From assembly GCA_037176905.1 (NCBI GenBank), contig JBBBWG010032418.1:1-64000 (forward strand): a DNA stretch of 64,000 bases, read 5' to 3'. Of the stretch, positions 11,220-24,400 are shown one piece after another. The position numbers and the translations under genes were made by a program. Origin of the DNA: Azolla pinnata (lineage: Eukaryota > Streptophyta > Polypodiopsida > Salviniales > Salviniaceae). The number at the start of each line of letters is the position of its first letter. Position 1 is the first letter of the stretch. Under the pieces are notes generated by a model, which was not told the DNA's origin, did no database searches, and saw only the letters and a list, made by a program, of their open reading frames with translations.

Positions 11220-13890
11220 AATCCATTCTCTTCTCTTAACCATATTAGAAGATCTGCTGCTGCTACATTTAGACCTCCTCCTGAGTTCTTCCTTCCACTG
11301 CTTTTTCTTCCTCTGTTTTTTCTTCCATATTTTTCAAGGAAAGCATCCGACAGCCTTTGTACGAGTTAACGTTGAGACTGTTTACGCATTTGTTTTCTTA
11401 TTACACGATTACGATTACGATCGTTGTTAAATATTAATGACTCTTGTTCGTTCACGCTAAACCCTTTCCTCGACTGGAAGCTCTGTGATTATGTCTCTTC
11501 CAACTGTCAAGTCAATCTGATTCGATCAAATCTTTGATCGTGTTCCATGCCTGTATGCATATATATATATATATATGTTCACAACACAGGCCACAAGAAC
11601 TCTGCAAGAGAAGAAAATGGAGCCCACGACACGAATGGGCCAACGATTTTTAATCAAAAGAGCCAGAAAAAAAAAGCTTCCACTCCCACTACAGCTCGAT
11701 GAAAGGCATCGACAAAAGCCACCGACTCGGAAGAACCGAAGCAGTGGTATCGATCACGATGAGAGAATCGAGGCCTTCTTCTTCGATGAAGCTCAGGGAA
11801 AGGTGGTTAGTTAATCTAGCCCTCAGTAAAATCTAGCCCAACATACGGGTTTCTAATGGGCACGATGGTGCGGTAGTGGGGCGATCCGGATCTTTTATGT
11901 CTCTTATCCTTTTTTTGAGCGAAGAAAAGCATTTCGGAAAAGAGTCACAAGGTACACCACAGTTCAATGTCCAAAGACAATCGGCACCTTCGCGATGCAT
12001 ATATAACCCACAACCCAATCTGCCCTACTAGATTGGGGATATAGCTTTCATTAGTTCGACGAATTGAATGCCACAGATTTGCTAGAATTTCACCGCGCAC
12101 CTTTGTGTCTGCATTGATTCATCGATTCGCGTCGATTCACCCTCCGATCCGACTGCTGTAAAACCCTTGATGATCGATTGGCACCGCTTAGAAGCAGGTT
12201 GAAAGAATCATCCTCCTACCAACTAATAACAGGAAAAATTGCAATTAGAAACAGGTTTACAAGGAAGACAAAAAAACCAAAAGGAGCTTTCCGCAAGAAA
12301 ATCAAAGCACTTGATGATTCTTCCTTTCTTCCAGATTTTAGATCAACCCAAAAGAGCATAAATCTAGTAGAAGCTGGTAAACCATGTATATATATATATA
12401 TATATATATTTGGCTTCAGTGTCCTCGATCTGCAACCCCCGCCTCGTACCATGTTAAGAAATGCGGCGCTAATCTTGTTCTGATCTGATACCTTTCTTAC
12501 CTTGCAACTTCAAGGAGCCCATGATGTGAACATAATAAAAGAGAAAAGACAATTGTTTTGTTGCCTTCGATCAGCACCGCTTTCAGCATATAATGTCAAA
12601 ACAAATTAATTATCAGACAATCAATGGCCACCAGTTCACTTCTAGCAAAAGTCTATGCGTGGGTGAGGTAATCGAAGTTGCGGTATGGGCTAATAAAATC
12701 ATGGTAAGAGAGCTTCTTGCTTTCCAAGACATTGAAGGATCATTAACTACCTTATCACTCACTCTATGCATCTCAGAATGATCATACTGGGCCGATTACT
12801 ATGCCTACATACTTCCTTTAAACAGCATATACAGTTGTTTTTTCTGGTCGAGACATGTTCGAGACCCTAAAATTCTCTTTAAAGGCTACAATGATGTTCA
12901 TATGGTTCACAGGTCGATCCATACGATCTTTTGCCATGAATGCGGGTTCCAATGGCTCTGCTAGTCAAAGCAGATGTGCATCGTAAGGCCGAGAGCTTCC
13001 TCAAGGGGTGGATTATAAATCCATTCAGTTTTGCAAATCGAATGAAAGAAGCAATATGCAGCAGTACCTGCTATCAGAGTGAGAAATTGAATATCACTCG
13101 ACCCAATTCAAAGTCTCATTCTCACTGAGACTATTATTGTGCTTTGCATCAATCAGTATACCCCCTAAGTAGAGCAATATTCTACCAATGAAAGATATGA
13201 ACATTTTTAGTGATGCATACGCTAACAAAGAATGTTTCTACCTACAATATTATGTACAACAAAGAGTATCATTACCTGGTCCATAATGCTCACAAGAAAG
13301 TTTGCTGTCCCTGTAACTCCAAATACACAATAAGAGTAGGAAAACATCATTGTCAATACTAGTGCAAGATTTGACCGCTGGAAAGACGCACGTTAGGAAG
13401 CCGCGGGGATCCATGAATAATAAATTCTGTGGGCGGGAGGATCAGGTTCAGGATTAGGATTCAGAATTAGAGCTTGATCTAGTTTAAGACGATCGAGTTT
13501 ATTAAATAAACGGCCAACTCAAACAGCCCTTCATTTCTTGTTTGTAAACATATGTTTGCCATCATCGGGCTTCGGATATTTTCTCTACAAGTTATGTGTT
13601 TTCTGTCAGTAACCCAGATTGGTACATGATGGCAGTTGTCAGGTAGTTAGAAACTTTGTAACGCGTTTTTAATGGATTAAAAATCCTAAGAAAGAAAGAA
13701 CATGGCAGTCCTACAATATGAATGTTTACCAGAACTCCAAAATACGGGGAATAATCGATATCTTAGAGCCCTCCACCCCCTTCATCTTAGAGTAACCCAT
13801 GAAACGTGATTTGGACCAAAATATTGAAGAAAAACGGCTGCATTTAAGAAAGATAGCTCCCATTATCCATCAGTGTGGTAACAACAAAAA
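11220..13890. other. Tail-to-tail interval between LEA2 and the APE2-like gene
   Basis: Mostly unique sequence with short AT runs near 11556 and 12387. No frame shows a recognised motif. On the minus strand at about 13314-13272 a short piece bounded by splice-like sites reads CEHYGP in one frame. It recalls the start of a GRF zinc finger but is not in phase with the last APE2 exon, so it is not annotated as coding. Confidence 0.5.
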
Positions 13891-13897
13891 TGGAGTT

Positions 13898-16436
13898 TTA
13901 ACCAGTACCTTTCTGGAAATATGAAGTGAGACTTTTTTGAGAACCCAATTGCAGTGTCTTGACACTGTTGGTACCAGGATTTGAATCTACCTTCTTAATC
14001 TTATCTGCTGTTGCTCCTTTTGAATCCATATCAAACGGTAGCATTATCCTACTAGACTTGTTCTGAATAGTAGCAATACTGTCCCATTTCTTGCGTTCCT
14101 CCGAGCAACTGCTTGTAGCATCCTGTGAGTCTTCGACTTTAGCTTCTTCAAGTGGCCTTTTAGGAGTAGATGGGAACAATGTTGTTAGCCTTTTCTGCTT
14201 ACTCAGATCATTGAACTTTTTCATGTTCCGGGAGCTTAGAGCTGGACTTTGATGTGGTGAGAGCACAAGTTGTTCTCTTAAAGTCACTTGAATAGAAGCA
14301 TGATCACTCCAATTCTTAGGGAACATCTTAACAATCTCTGTTGACACTACTTCAGGCATGAATTGTCGATCACAGATGGCATAATCGATACTGCGCAAAG
14401 AGGACAGCAAAATATACGAGCTCCTTATGCTCAATTCTAAGAACTTCAAGATTTTAGGCTACATTTTCTGTGTCACACTTTTTTGGGGGCAATAATTTCA
14501 AACATTTCACTGTCTCTGGGCTCCTTATTCTTTACTATGTGCTAGTTGAGCTTGAAATCTATTTGTTTTCTTCCATGCTAAAGGTGTATATATATTAGGG
14601 GAAAGAATGTTTGAAGGATTTTTCTGCAGTTTTACTCACCGGAGTCCTTCATTATGAATCCTTGCCTCTGTTTTCTGATTCCATACAGAAAACACATCTT
14701 CATCATCAGCATGGAAGTGACGGAACAGATCAACATAGTCATTCAGCAACAAATCCATAAAACCGATTTCTTCTGCAAAGAACAGTATATACTTTTGTCA
14801 GATTATGCATCAAAACTTTAGGTGTCTACCTGTTTGTTAATATGAAGCTGTATTATTGAAGAAAATGTGTGTCTGTGAACTAAAAGAGACTTGAGCATTT
14901 GGAATAAAACATATTTTCCTTGTATTCCTACATACAATGACGCAAAAAGAACATCACACAAATTACAGCAAAGCCCTTGGTACCTGGGGAATATAGGTCC
15001 CTAATATTCCACCTTTTATGCACATCCTTATCCTTGTGTGGAACATTAAAATCTCCAACAACAAGAACATGCCTCCCAGAGAAGACGAGTTCATCACCTA
15101 CATATTCCACAAATTCAAATTTTCGCATTGATAATGTTTTAACAGCACAACTATGAATGTTTTGTGGATACAACATATGTAGCATCCAGATCTGAAATTA
15201 CGATCTCACATTTATTTTTCAAAGCCTCCAGAAAGGCAAGTTTTAAATTTAGACGAGCGCGTCGTTGCTCGTTGTCACCCGCATTTGGAACATACACGTT
15301 AATCAGCACAAAACTTCCATGGTCGGTCTCGACTATTCGACCTTCATTTGAGAGTTCATCAAGTAATGGATCATCAGAATCACCCAAAGAATTTGCATGA
15401 GCATCCAATGGTATAAACTCTTCTTTGACATATGTAACCACTCCTGTAAATGGGAAAAATCGTTTTCAGGCTTTGATACACCTAGTCAATAAATGGACGT
15501 TCACTTTTAGTAGATTTGACGCCAATGACTAAAAGAAAGCATGAAGAACAAAATATTCCTTGCTCATTTATATTTGAATCTCGTCAGATAAGTTCCCTAC
15601 AATTTGTGACTCGATTGGTACACATTTGTTGATAATTTATCTCCAAATTGAGTCCATATGAAAAGTATGGAGAAAAATCATAATAACCTTACCACTATAA
15701 CCCTTCTTGCTTTTGCTAAACGCCCAAAATGATTCATAACCAGGTACGCATGCCATCCACTTATCTAGCTTTTCTTCTTGAATCTTCGCTTCCTAATATA
15801 AACGAATTATCAAGCATTGGATTAATGAAGAAATCTAATATCATCATCTTTGTCATTTTAATGCTCGGTTCGTATGATGTGATCCTTACCTGCGGGTTAT
15901 GCATGCAAATAATGAAGGTAACAAAGATTACTATTTTTGAAGTATAATTTAACCATTTATATAATGATATGAACTCCTTTCCTGCATTACAAATAGATTT
16001 CTTCACTTTTGAGAGAACACTTCAACTATTTGAATCCTCAAAAACTATCCAGTCTAGTTCGAGTTTTCTAGCAAACCACAAACTTTGCTGTATTGACATC
16101 ATTTGCTACACATCATCTGTTTATTCTGGAAATGGTTTTGGATATCTGTTTATTTTTGTCCCGTATTTGTTTGATTACTGCAATGCAATGGCTTCCTGAA
16201 CAGTAAATGTCCCGTCTTTGGTTTGCAGATGCAGGACAAATGAGTCCATATATAAAAAAACACGCAGCTGCCAAACTAAAATAAATAGCAGAAAGCTGGG
16301 CTATGGAGATCACCTGGAAGCAGAGAATGTCAGCTTTGAGGAGCTGGGAGAAATAGTTAGCAATGGAGCCATGGCGGCTCGATGCGTCCTTGAGAGTTGT
16401 ATAGAGGCCGTTCACGTTCCAGCTCACGATCTTCAT
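13898..16436 (-). CDS. APE2: APE2-like class II AP endonuclease (6 exons)
   Basis: Nuclear exonuclease III/APE-type enzyme of base excision repair. The family cuts DNA at abasic sites and resects 3' ends. Exons on the minus strand: 16436-16314, 15792-15693, 15443-15210, 15097-14984, 14772-14640, 14390-13898; 398 residues. Catalytic residues are all present: N7 in SWNVNG, E42 in CFQEAK, Y125 in NVYVPNAG, D168/N170 in VVGDFN, and D264/H265 in WSDHAS, with RIDYAI at 235-240. The tail after the fold holds two PCNA-binding-like boxes, QKRLTTLF (300-307) and QKSLTSYF (386-393), as expected for APE2 rather than APE1. MKIVSWNVNGL sets the start; an in-frame ATG lies four codons earlier (16448). The zinc-finger GRF domain usual at the end of APE2 was not found: the frame stops just after the second box, or splices on at AAAG|GTACTG to exons I could not identify. 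Confidence 0.9.
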
Positions 16437-16569
16437 CACGAATTGCATTCAATCGGAAGAATCTCCAAACAGTCCTTTCAAGGACTCTCCCAAGAGCACG
16501 GCAGCAAAGATCTCTTCCCCGCGGAGGATCAAAGAGTGATGAAACGTGAAAGATAACCTCTAAGACCTC

Positions 16570-17500
16570 AAATCAAAACCCTAACCCTAACCCTAAGATC
16601 TCTTCTCAAGGACCTTGAGTCCTAAAACCCTAACCCTAAGATCTCTTCTCAAGGACCTTGAGTCCTAAAACCCTAACCCTAACCCTAACCCAGTTCGTAA
16701 GATCTCTTCTCAAGGACCCAAGACCGAAAATCACAACCCTAACCAAGTTCATAAGATCTCTTCTCAAGGACCTTGAGTCCTAAAACCCTAACCCTAACCC
16801 TAACCGAGTTCGTAAGATCTCTTCTCAAGGACCCAAGACCGAAAATCACAACCCTAACCAAGTTCATAAGATCTCTTCTCAAGGACCTTGAGTCCTACAA
16901 TCCTAACCCTAACCAAGTTCATAAGATCTCTTCTCAAGGACCTTGAGTCCTACAATCCTAACCCTAACCCTAACCCAGTTTGTAAGCTCTTCTCAAGGAC
17001 CCAAGACCGAAAATCACAACCCTGACCAAGTTCATAAGATCTCTTCTCAAGGACCTTGTTTGTAAGCTCTTCTCAAGGACCCAAGACCGAAAATCACAAC
17101 CCTAACCAAGTTCATAAGATCTCTTCTCAAGGACCTTGAGTCCTAAAACCCTAACCCTAACCAAGTTCATCAGATCTCTTCTCAAGGACCTTGAATCCTA
17201 AAACCCTAACCCTAACCCTAACCCTAACCGAGTTCGTAAGATCTCTTCCCAAGGACCCAAGACCGAAACTCACAACCCTAACCAAGTTCATAAGATCTCT
17301 TCTCAAGGACCTTGAGTTCTAAAACCCTAACCCTAACCAAGTTCATAAGATCTCTTCTCAAGGACCTTGAGTCCTAAAACCCTAACCCTAACCCTAACCC
17401 AGTTGTAGGATCTCTCTAAAGAATAGTAATGAAACGTGAAAAACATAACCTAAGACCTAAGACTTGAAACCCTAACCCTAACCCTAACCCTAACCGTAAC
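16570..17500. repeat. CCCTAA telomere-like array interleaved with a 20-bp spacer motif
   Basis: About fifteen units of roughly 45-65 bp. Each has AAGATCTCTTCTCAAGGACC, then TTGAGTCCTAAAA or CAAGACCGAAAATCACAA, then one to four CCCTAA hexamers and an AAGTTCATAAG or AGTTCGTAAG link. The telomeric part has a 6-bp period (TTAGGG on the other strand), not the 7-bp plant period seen at 7039-7130. It starts about 130 bp upstream of the APE2-like start codon, so it sits in that gene's promoter region. Confidence 0.9.
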
Positions 17501-18860
17501 AGATGTTTAAATAGATAATTTTGTTGGCACAATTCTGATTTGCAGCATCCAGTTCCGAATTCCGAGAAGACCTTGAGCATAATTTTTCTTCTCTTCGCGT
17601 TTCGATTAACAAGGCTCGCGGAGCTATGTGATTCGAGCTTTCGACGATTGCATCAGGTCGCTTCTCGGAGCTTCGGTCCAGAGCGTGTGATCTTCGTTCG
17701 ATTAATCGACGTTTTTCCGTCGATCGATTACGTCCCGAAATCTGCAAGCGACTACTGTTGTCGATTGCCTAAGAATGATGAGGAAATTGATGAGCGTCTA
17801 ATTCCGTCAGTTTTCTAGACAAGATTTGCTGCTTCTGTTTTTTTCTTTTCTTTTTCTTCTTATGTTGCTCGTGTTTTTTCTCTGTCTCCGCGGATCGAAC
17901 TTTCAGATCAACTCGATAATTTCCCGCGAGTTCTCTCAAGATATATCTCTCTTCTTAGCTTCTTCGTCGTGCTTTTTCGTAGTTTTCGTAGCTTGCCAGT
18001 TTTTTTGCACCAAAGGACACCAAATCATTTGCTCATAAGTAGCAAGGAAATGTGCAGATGCCATTCCGTAATCAGTTGTAGCACTGAGAGAGTAATTTTC
18101 AATTATGTATGTATTTAATCGATCCCGCTAATGAAGCATCTTTCTTTTGGGAAAAGGAAAACACTTCTTGTTCACATGCATATCACTAGCTTTCCCTCCC
18201 TGTTTTTTTTTTCCCGATCGAGGCCCCAAACATGAGGTTTTGAGGGAGTTTTGGTTTTTGTTCGATGCTGCAGATACGTAAGCCGAAGGAGAGACCGATT
18301 CGACGGTGTTCCTACCGGATTTCGATGCCAGATCACTTAGTACTGGGGCAATCCAGATCTGCAAATGTTTAGGGTTTAGGGTTTTCTTGTTTTTTCTTTT
18401 TCCAATTCATGGGATTTGAACCCACCCCCTGTCAACAAATATAGATAAATAAATAGATCAATATTATATATATATATATTGGGAGAATTACCAAAAAATA
18501 TCTAACAAAATTATAAATCGCATTTCAACGCCTGCAAAAAAAAAACACATAATCGATCCTCTCCACTATATTCGATTACCGAAAGTCGGTAATTTTAAAA
18601 TCTAATTAGTTGATGACCACGTTAATTGGGTGTTTAATCAATTAATCGAGCGTTAATCGATTGCTTAATTTGATGTTAATTGAGCTCACAAATACTTGAT
18701 ATGACGTTAATCAATTAAATTGAGCATTAATTTATAATATTATAAAATTGTTAGGTCTTTTTTGTAGATTTCCCATATATATGTGTGCATTTCTATACCA
18801 ATGTAATTTATAATTTTGTTAGACATTTTCTGGTAGTTTTACTATATATATTATGCATTT
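17500..18860. other. Gene-free interval
   Basis: No supported gene. Frames of 60-90 codons at 17490-18364 carry no motif. From about 18420 the sequence becomes AT-rich and contains scattered precursors of the next satellite (TTAATCGAGCGTTAAT-like words). Two 7-bp telomere-like units (TTTAGGG) occur at about 18368. Confidence 0.5.
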
Positions 18861-18869
18861 CCATACACA

Positions 18870-19985
18870 AAATCAATTAATCGAGCGTTAATTTTCCAAA
18901 ACTAAGCGTTAAATTGTAATTTATAATTTCCATATTAATCGAGCGTTAATTTTCCAAAACCAAGCGTTAAATTGTAATATTTATAATTTTGTGAGGCAAT
19001 TTTTTCTAGTAAATTTCCTCCTCTATATATATAATATATACTATAAATTTCCATATACAAACCAAGCATTAAATTGCAATATTTATCATTTTGTCAGGCA
19101 ATTTTTCTGCTAAATTTCCTCCTCTATATATATAATATATATACTATAAATTTCCATATTAATCGAGCGTTAATTTTCCAAAACCAATCGTTTAAATTAT
19201 AGTATTTATAATTTTGTCAGGCAATTTTTTCTGGTAAATTTCCTCCGCTCTATATATAATATCTACTATAATTTCTATAAAAATCGAGCGTTAATTTTCC
19301 AAAACTAAGCACTAAATTGCAATATTTATAATTTTGTGAGGCAATTTTTTCTGGTAAAATTTCCTCTCTCTCTATATATAATATATACACTATAATTTCC
19401 ATATCAATCGAGCGTTAATTTTCCAAAATGAAGCGTTAAATTGTAATTTATAGTTTCGTGCGGCATTTTTTCTAGTAAAATTTCCTCTCTCTCTATGTAT
19501 AATATATACACTATAATTTCTATATTAATCGAGCGTTAATTTNNNNNNNNNNNNNNNNNNNNNNNNNNNNNNNNNNNNNNNNNNNNNNNNNNNNNNNNNN
19601 NNNNNNNNNNNNNNNNNNNNNNNNNNNNNNNNNNNNNNNNNNTCCAAAACGAAGCGTTAAATTGCAATATTTATAATTTTGTGAGGCATTTTTTCTGGCA
19701 AAATTTCCTCTCTCTCTCTATATATATAATATATACACTATAATTTCCATATTAATCGAGCGTTAATTTTCCAAAACGAAGCGTTAAATTGCAATATTTA
19801 TAATTTTGTGAGGCATTTTTTCTGGCAAAATTTCCTCTCTCTCTCTCTATATGTATAATATACACTATAAATTCCAAATTAATCGAGCGTTAATTTTCCA
19901 AAACGAAGCGTTAAATTGTAAATTTATAATTATGTGAGGCATTTTTTCTGGTAAAATTTCCCCTATATATATATATATATATAAT
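18870..19985. repeat. AT-rich satellite, unit about 120-128 bp
   Basis: The core CGAGCGTTAATTTTCCAAAA is followed by CGAAGCGTTAAATTGCAAT, TTTATAATTTTGTGAGGCAT, a TTTTTCTGG block and a CT/TA-rich block. Cores lie near 18883, 18940, 19160, 19285, 19407, 19529, 19757 and 19885, so the spacing settles to about 122-128 bp. The run of N lies inside one core. Confidence 0.9.
19543..19642. other. Assembly gap (100 N) inside the satellite
   Basis: Exactly 100 N, a conventional gap of unknown size. The left flank ends GAGCGTTAATTT and the right flank begins TCCAAAACGAAGCG. Joined directly they restore the repeat core seen in the neighbouring copies. Confidence 0.95.
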
Positions 19986-20044
19986 GTGCATTTTCATACC
20001 AATGTAATTTATAATTTTTTTGGAAATTCTTTTGGTAATTTTCC

Positions 20045-20178
20045 GATATATAAATAAGTAAATAAATTAAAAATAAATAAATAAATAAATAAATAAAATT
20101 AAATAAATAATAAATATAAATAAATTAATTAAATTAACAAATAAATAAATAAATAAATAAATATATATATATATATTT
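20045..20178. repeat. (AAAT)n and (AT)n run
   Basis: A long AAAT/AATA tetranucleotide tract followed by an AT dinucleotide run. It is a simple repeat upstream of the LRR gene. Confidence 0.9.
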
Positions 20179-20594
20179 CTCATACAAATGCAGAGTGTTT
20201 TTTGGCAGAGTGTTTTTTGCGTGTCAGTTGGTAGAAGCTTCACACCAAAGACGACGCATTTTGATGCCTACATCCATCGCTTTGGCTCTGATTTCGATCG
20301 CTCTTTTGATGATCTGCTTCTGCTTCCCCCCCCCCTCTGAAGTTCGCCTGCAGATGACGCCGCTGAGAGAGCCAGAGATCATTGATTAGATCAGAGATTT
20401 TCAGTTGTTGTCTTGTTTTGTTTTGGTTTGTTTTGTTTTTGTTTTGGTCGCTTCCCTCCAATCGATTTCTGCACAGGCAAAACCGTTTGGATCACAGATT
20501 CCGTAGTGAAGTATAATTCTTTTCGTTCTTCTTCGGAGATTCTCAGGTTAGTACTCTGAAAGTACTTGGCTTCATAGCAATGCAGCTGAGAACA

Positions 20595-20680
20595 AGAAGA
20601 GGGAGGAGAAGAAGAAGAAGAAGAAGAAGATGATGATGATGATGATGGTGATGGTGAAGATGATAATGATGGTGGTGATG
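20595..20680. repeat. GAA/GAT triplet run in the leader region of the LRR gene
   Basis: (GAA)n passes into (GAT)n/(GGT)n on the plus strand, about 800 bp before the LRR start codon. The minus strand reads as poly-His/poly-Leu, an artefact. Confidence 0.9.
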
Positions 20681-21462
20681 AGGACTACAAAGTGAAAAGA
20701 ATCCATAGAAAGCAGCAGTAGTATGTTTTCTTCCCGACTGAGAGGAAGCACATGAATGAAAGAGAAAAATTTCGATGCAAGAAACTGGTGGTGTGCTCTT
20801 TCCTTTCCACAAAGAAAGAGGATGAATGAAAGAATGCACTTTTACGGAAGAAGCAGTGCAGCTTCAACGGTTAATTGAGAGGAATGTTGATGCAGGCAAA
20901 CATATCCATATATCGAAAACATGATACAACGATGGTTTTTGCTGCTTTAAGAAAAAAAGCTCCAGAGAAAGAATTCATGTGAAGGATCCTCAGCATATAT
21001 TTTTGGCGTGTAAGAGGAAAGGCGTGAGGAAAGAATGAACCCATTGAAAGCTTTTATGCCAGGGTAGGAAGAGCATGAGAGAAAATAATCTCCCTCGAAA
21101 AATCTTGGCACCGGTGGGCTTTTGTTTCTTCAGAGAATAACGTACAGTATTGCCACCGAAATCTCTTGCTTAGGAGGCAAGAGCGTATACAATTTGTTGT
21201 ATTATTGCTGCTGTGTTTCTGTCAGGTTCTTGAAAGGAAGAGCGTGGAAGCAAAAGTCCATCACTTGCTGAGAGGAAGAGTTTGAAGAAGTGGACTAATT
21301 ACTGTGAAGAGCATGAAAGAAAGCGTCCACTGGAAACATTGCTATAACTGTTGGATTTTGATTACCAAAGAAGAAATAACATGCTTAGCATGATTTTTTC
21401 TTGAGAGGAAGAGAATGAAAGGCAGGACTAGTTGAAAACATATATCCTGTAACAGGAAGAAC

Positions 21463-24400
21463 ATGGCAATTGTTACAGGGGATCGATACTTGGACCGTCT
21501 AGGCCAGTTTGTTGAAAAGCAAGCTGGAAGCTTACTAGAAGGAAGTCTGGTCTTGAAGGTTAATCCGGTTGGCTTGCATTATGTTCAAACTCGGCTGGAT
21601 GCATTGCATGAGCTTGAAAGGCTTTGGACTGCAGCACCAGTAGACTATCTTAGAGCATACATATCAGATCTCGGTGATCATCGAGCTCTCGAGCAACTAA
21701 GCCGGTTTCTTAGTTTGCTCCCAGCTGTAACGGTAGTCTCAGTTTTACCGCCCCCAGATCGGGACCCTTGCCCTTTGGCTCTATCTCCCTTTGGAAGATT
21801 GAGGTCGCTCGAGCTTCGTGGTTGCGATCTTTCAACATCGCCAGCCCGAGGTCTTCTTCAACTTCGGCCCATCTTGGAGAGGCTGATATGTCATAATTCA
21901 ACAGTAAGATCTCTTCTTTCCTTTTGACTGGATGCTATAAGTTTGACATCAGTTCATGCCTTGAGTGCAAGCAAGCAAGCAATGAAAGATATGCTGGCAT
22001 CTACTAGTGGCTCGAAATCGAGCCATGAGATAAAGCATGATTACAAGTATGCATCTAACTTCAGGTTGACTATATGCAATAAGTAACTGTAGATCTCCTA
22101 AAAATCCTTGACAATGAGCTGAAATGCTTGTGATTGTTTTACAATTGTCAATGAGGCTTGGGATGGTTTCACAAACGTAAGATGCACAAGAATGTCAGTG
22201 TGAATGGTGCTTGAGGTGGCAAGGTGTCTATGGTTGGTTAATACGAGGAACAAGTACACAAACTGCATTTATCAGTAGCAACCATAGACCAGGCCATTGA
22301 TGAAGTAGCTACAGGTTTTCAAGTTGATCAAAATTGGATGAGAAGCTGATGGATGTCATTCTTGTGTTATATATGATGGAAACTATGACAAGAGCCAGTG
22401 GAATTTCCCCTTTTTTTTAATGTCATTTTCTGGACTTTCATCTTTGTCTTTCATATGAGATGCATTATAGCTAGAGATGACAAATTTTCTCTTTTTGTGC
22501 TATTTTCTGAGATTTTCATTCTTCCCTTTTATGTAGGATGCATTGCGGCACATTTTTACAGAGCGCATCCAAGAAGTAGAGAAATCACAAGTTTGGACTC
22601 GGCTGGCATTTGTCTCGTGTCCAAATAATGGCATGTTTCTTATGGATGATTCGTTACAGTTACTACCTGCTGTACAGTCCTTAGATCTCAGTAGGAATCG
22701 TTTTGTCAAAGCTGCAAATCTACATTGCTGTGGAAAATTGACATATTTAGATCTCGGATTCAACCAACTGCGGAACATTTCATCTCTAAAGCAGGTATAA
22801 ACAATCATATGAAGTAAAGGATAAGTATGAAATATCCTTGAGTTGTGGTTGTTTGTCAAACACTCTTGCAGTCAACCCCGACGCAAGAGCAAAAGGGGTT
22901 GAGCTGACCACAAGTTGCTTGACGGGAGTGACTTAACCATATAATTTCTTATTCGGATTTGACGATGGAAGTTCTGATAATATATGGCAAAAACCTAGTT
23001 TGTACCCTAAATGTAATATTACTTATTCTAAAGAATTCTTTGGCTAATAATGTAGGTGTAAATGATGCTTGATGATCTGTAGGTGACAAGTCAGATAACG
23101 AAACTGGTGCTGAAGAATAATGCACTTGCCAGTCTCCAGGGAATCTCTGCACTAACTTCTTTAGAGGCCCTTGACCTCTCCAACAACTTGATCTCAAAAT
23201 TCAACGAGATTCATTCAGTAGCTACCATTCCATCACTTCAGATAATGTTCCTGGAAGGAAATCCTATAAGCACATATACATTTTACAGGGAAGAAATTTA
23301 TAGCTTCTTTCCAAATCCTACCAAGGTGACGAGTTGGTTTTGCTAGATGAATAATTATATATAAGTGTTTTGAGCTTGTAATTGAAACATGGAAATTTGC
23401 CAGATCTGTTTAGATGGGAAAAAGGTTTCTACCTTGGAACTTTGGAGAGTGCATAGAATTACTTCCAGGCGGCAACAATTTGAGACAATGTATGGATCTT
23501 ATAACCCAGTGAGACCAAGTGACATGCAAGTTGACCTGCAACATGCATCTGATGATGGGAATAGCGTTTCTCGAGTAAATTATTCAGCAACCTTTATTAA
23601 CGGAGAAGACGCCAACTTTTTTTGAAACTTACAACTTTATTTTTTTATGTTTCTAGAGAAAGTCATCAAGGCTTGCTTTAATACACGACGCGGAAATGGC
23701 TGGAGGTGAAGTGGAGGATGATGAATCCTCTGGGTTTTCCGCCGTTAGTAGCCACTCTAGAGACGCGACGGAAAGAAGGCAAGAAGTATCAGATGTGAAC
23801 AGTCAACATAAATTAGAAGCTATTCAACTAATGCAGAAGGCAGAAGCATTGAAAGTGGAAAATTCAATGAACTGGCTTCAGGAGTTGCGGCTTCTTTTGG
23901 ATAATAACGAAGTTCTGGCGAGACAGGATTCTTGTCCAAATAATGGCTTGCAAAATGAAAGTTCAAAGCTAAAAGAATTGAGGAAATTTTGGAGGCAGCG
24001 TAAAAGGCAGCAATATAGAATTTCAAAGGCTGAGTCAAGAGATGTACAGGAAAGTAGGAAGAACTTGGAAAGAGAAGTGGAGCATGATAAACATTTGAAG
24101 GATGACGGTGAAAGCTCTTTGCTTAGTCAAGATGCTAATAATTTCTTCATCTCTTCCGAAACTGGTCCAGGAAAGTCAGCAACAGTCAATCTTCATCCTC
24201 ACATGAAAAATGGTAGAGGAATTTTGGAACAATCGGATATGACACACACATGTGCATCCAGTATGAATAGCATTAGTTATGGGAAACAGGCCAGCACAGG
24301 TCAAAGCTTTGATTCTTGGAAATTCATTGGTGAGGTAGTGGAGTCACAAAGGATGACACACCATGTCCCATCATCCCCTCCTCATTTTCACGAAGATGTT

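Noticed and set aside
13272-13314. A GRF-zinc-finger exon for the APE2-like gene (CEHYGP)
   Set aside because: Its frame does not fit the phase of the preceding exon, and no following cysteine-containing exon could be linked.
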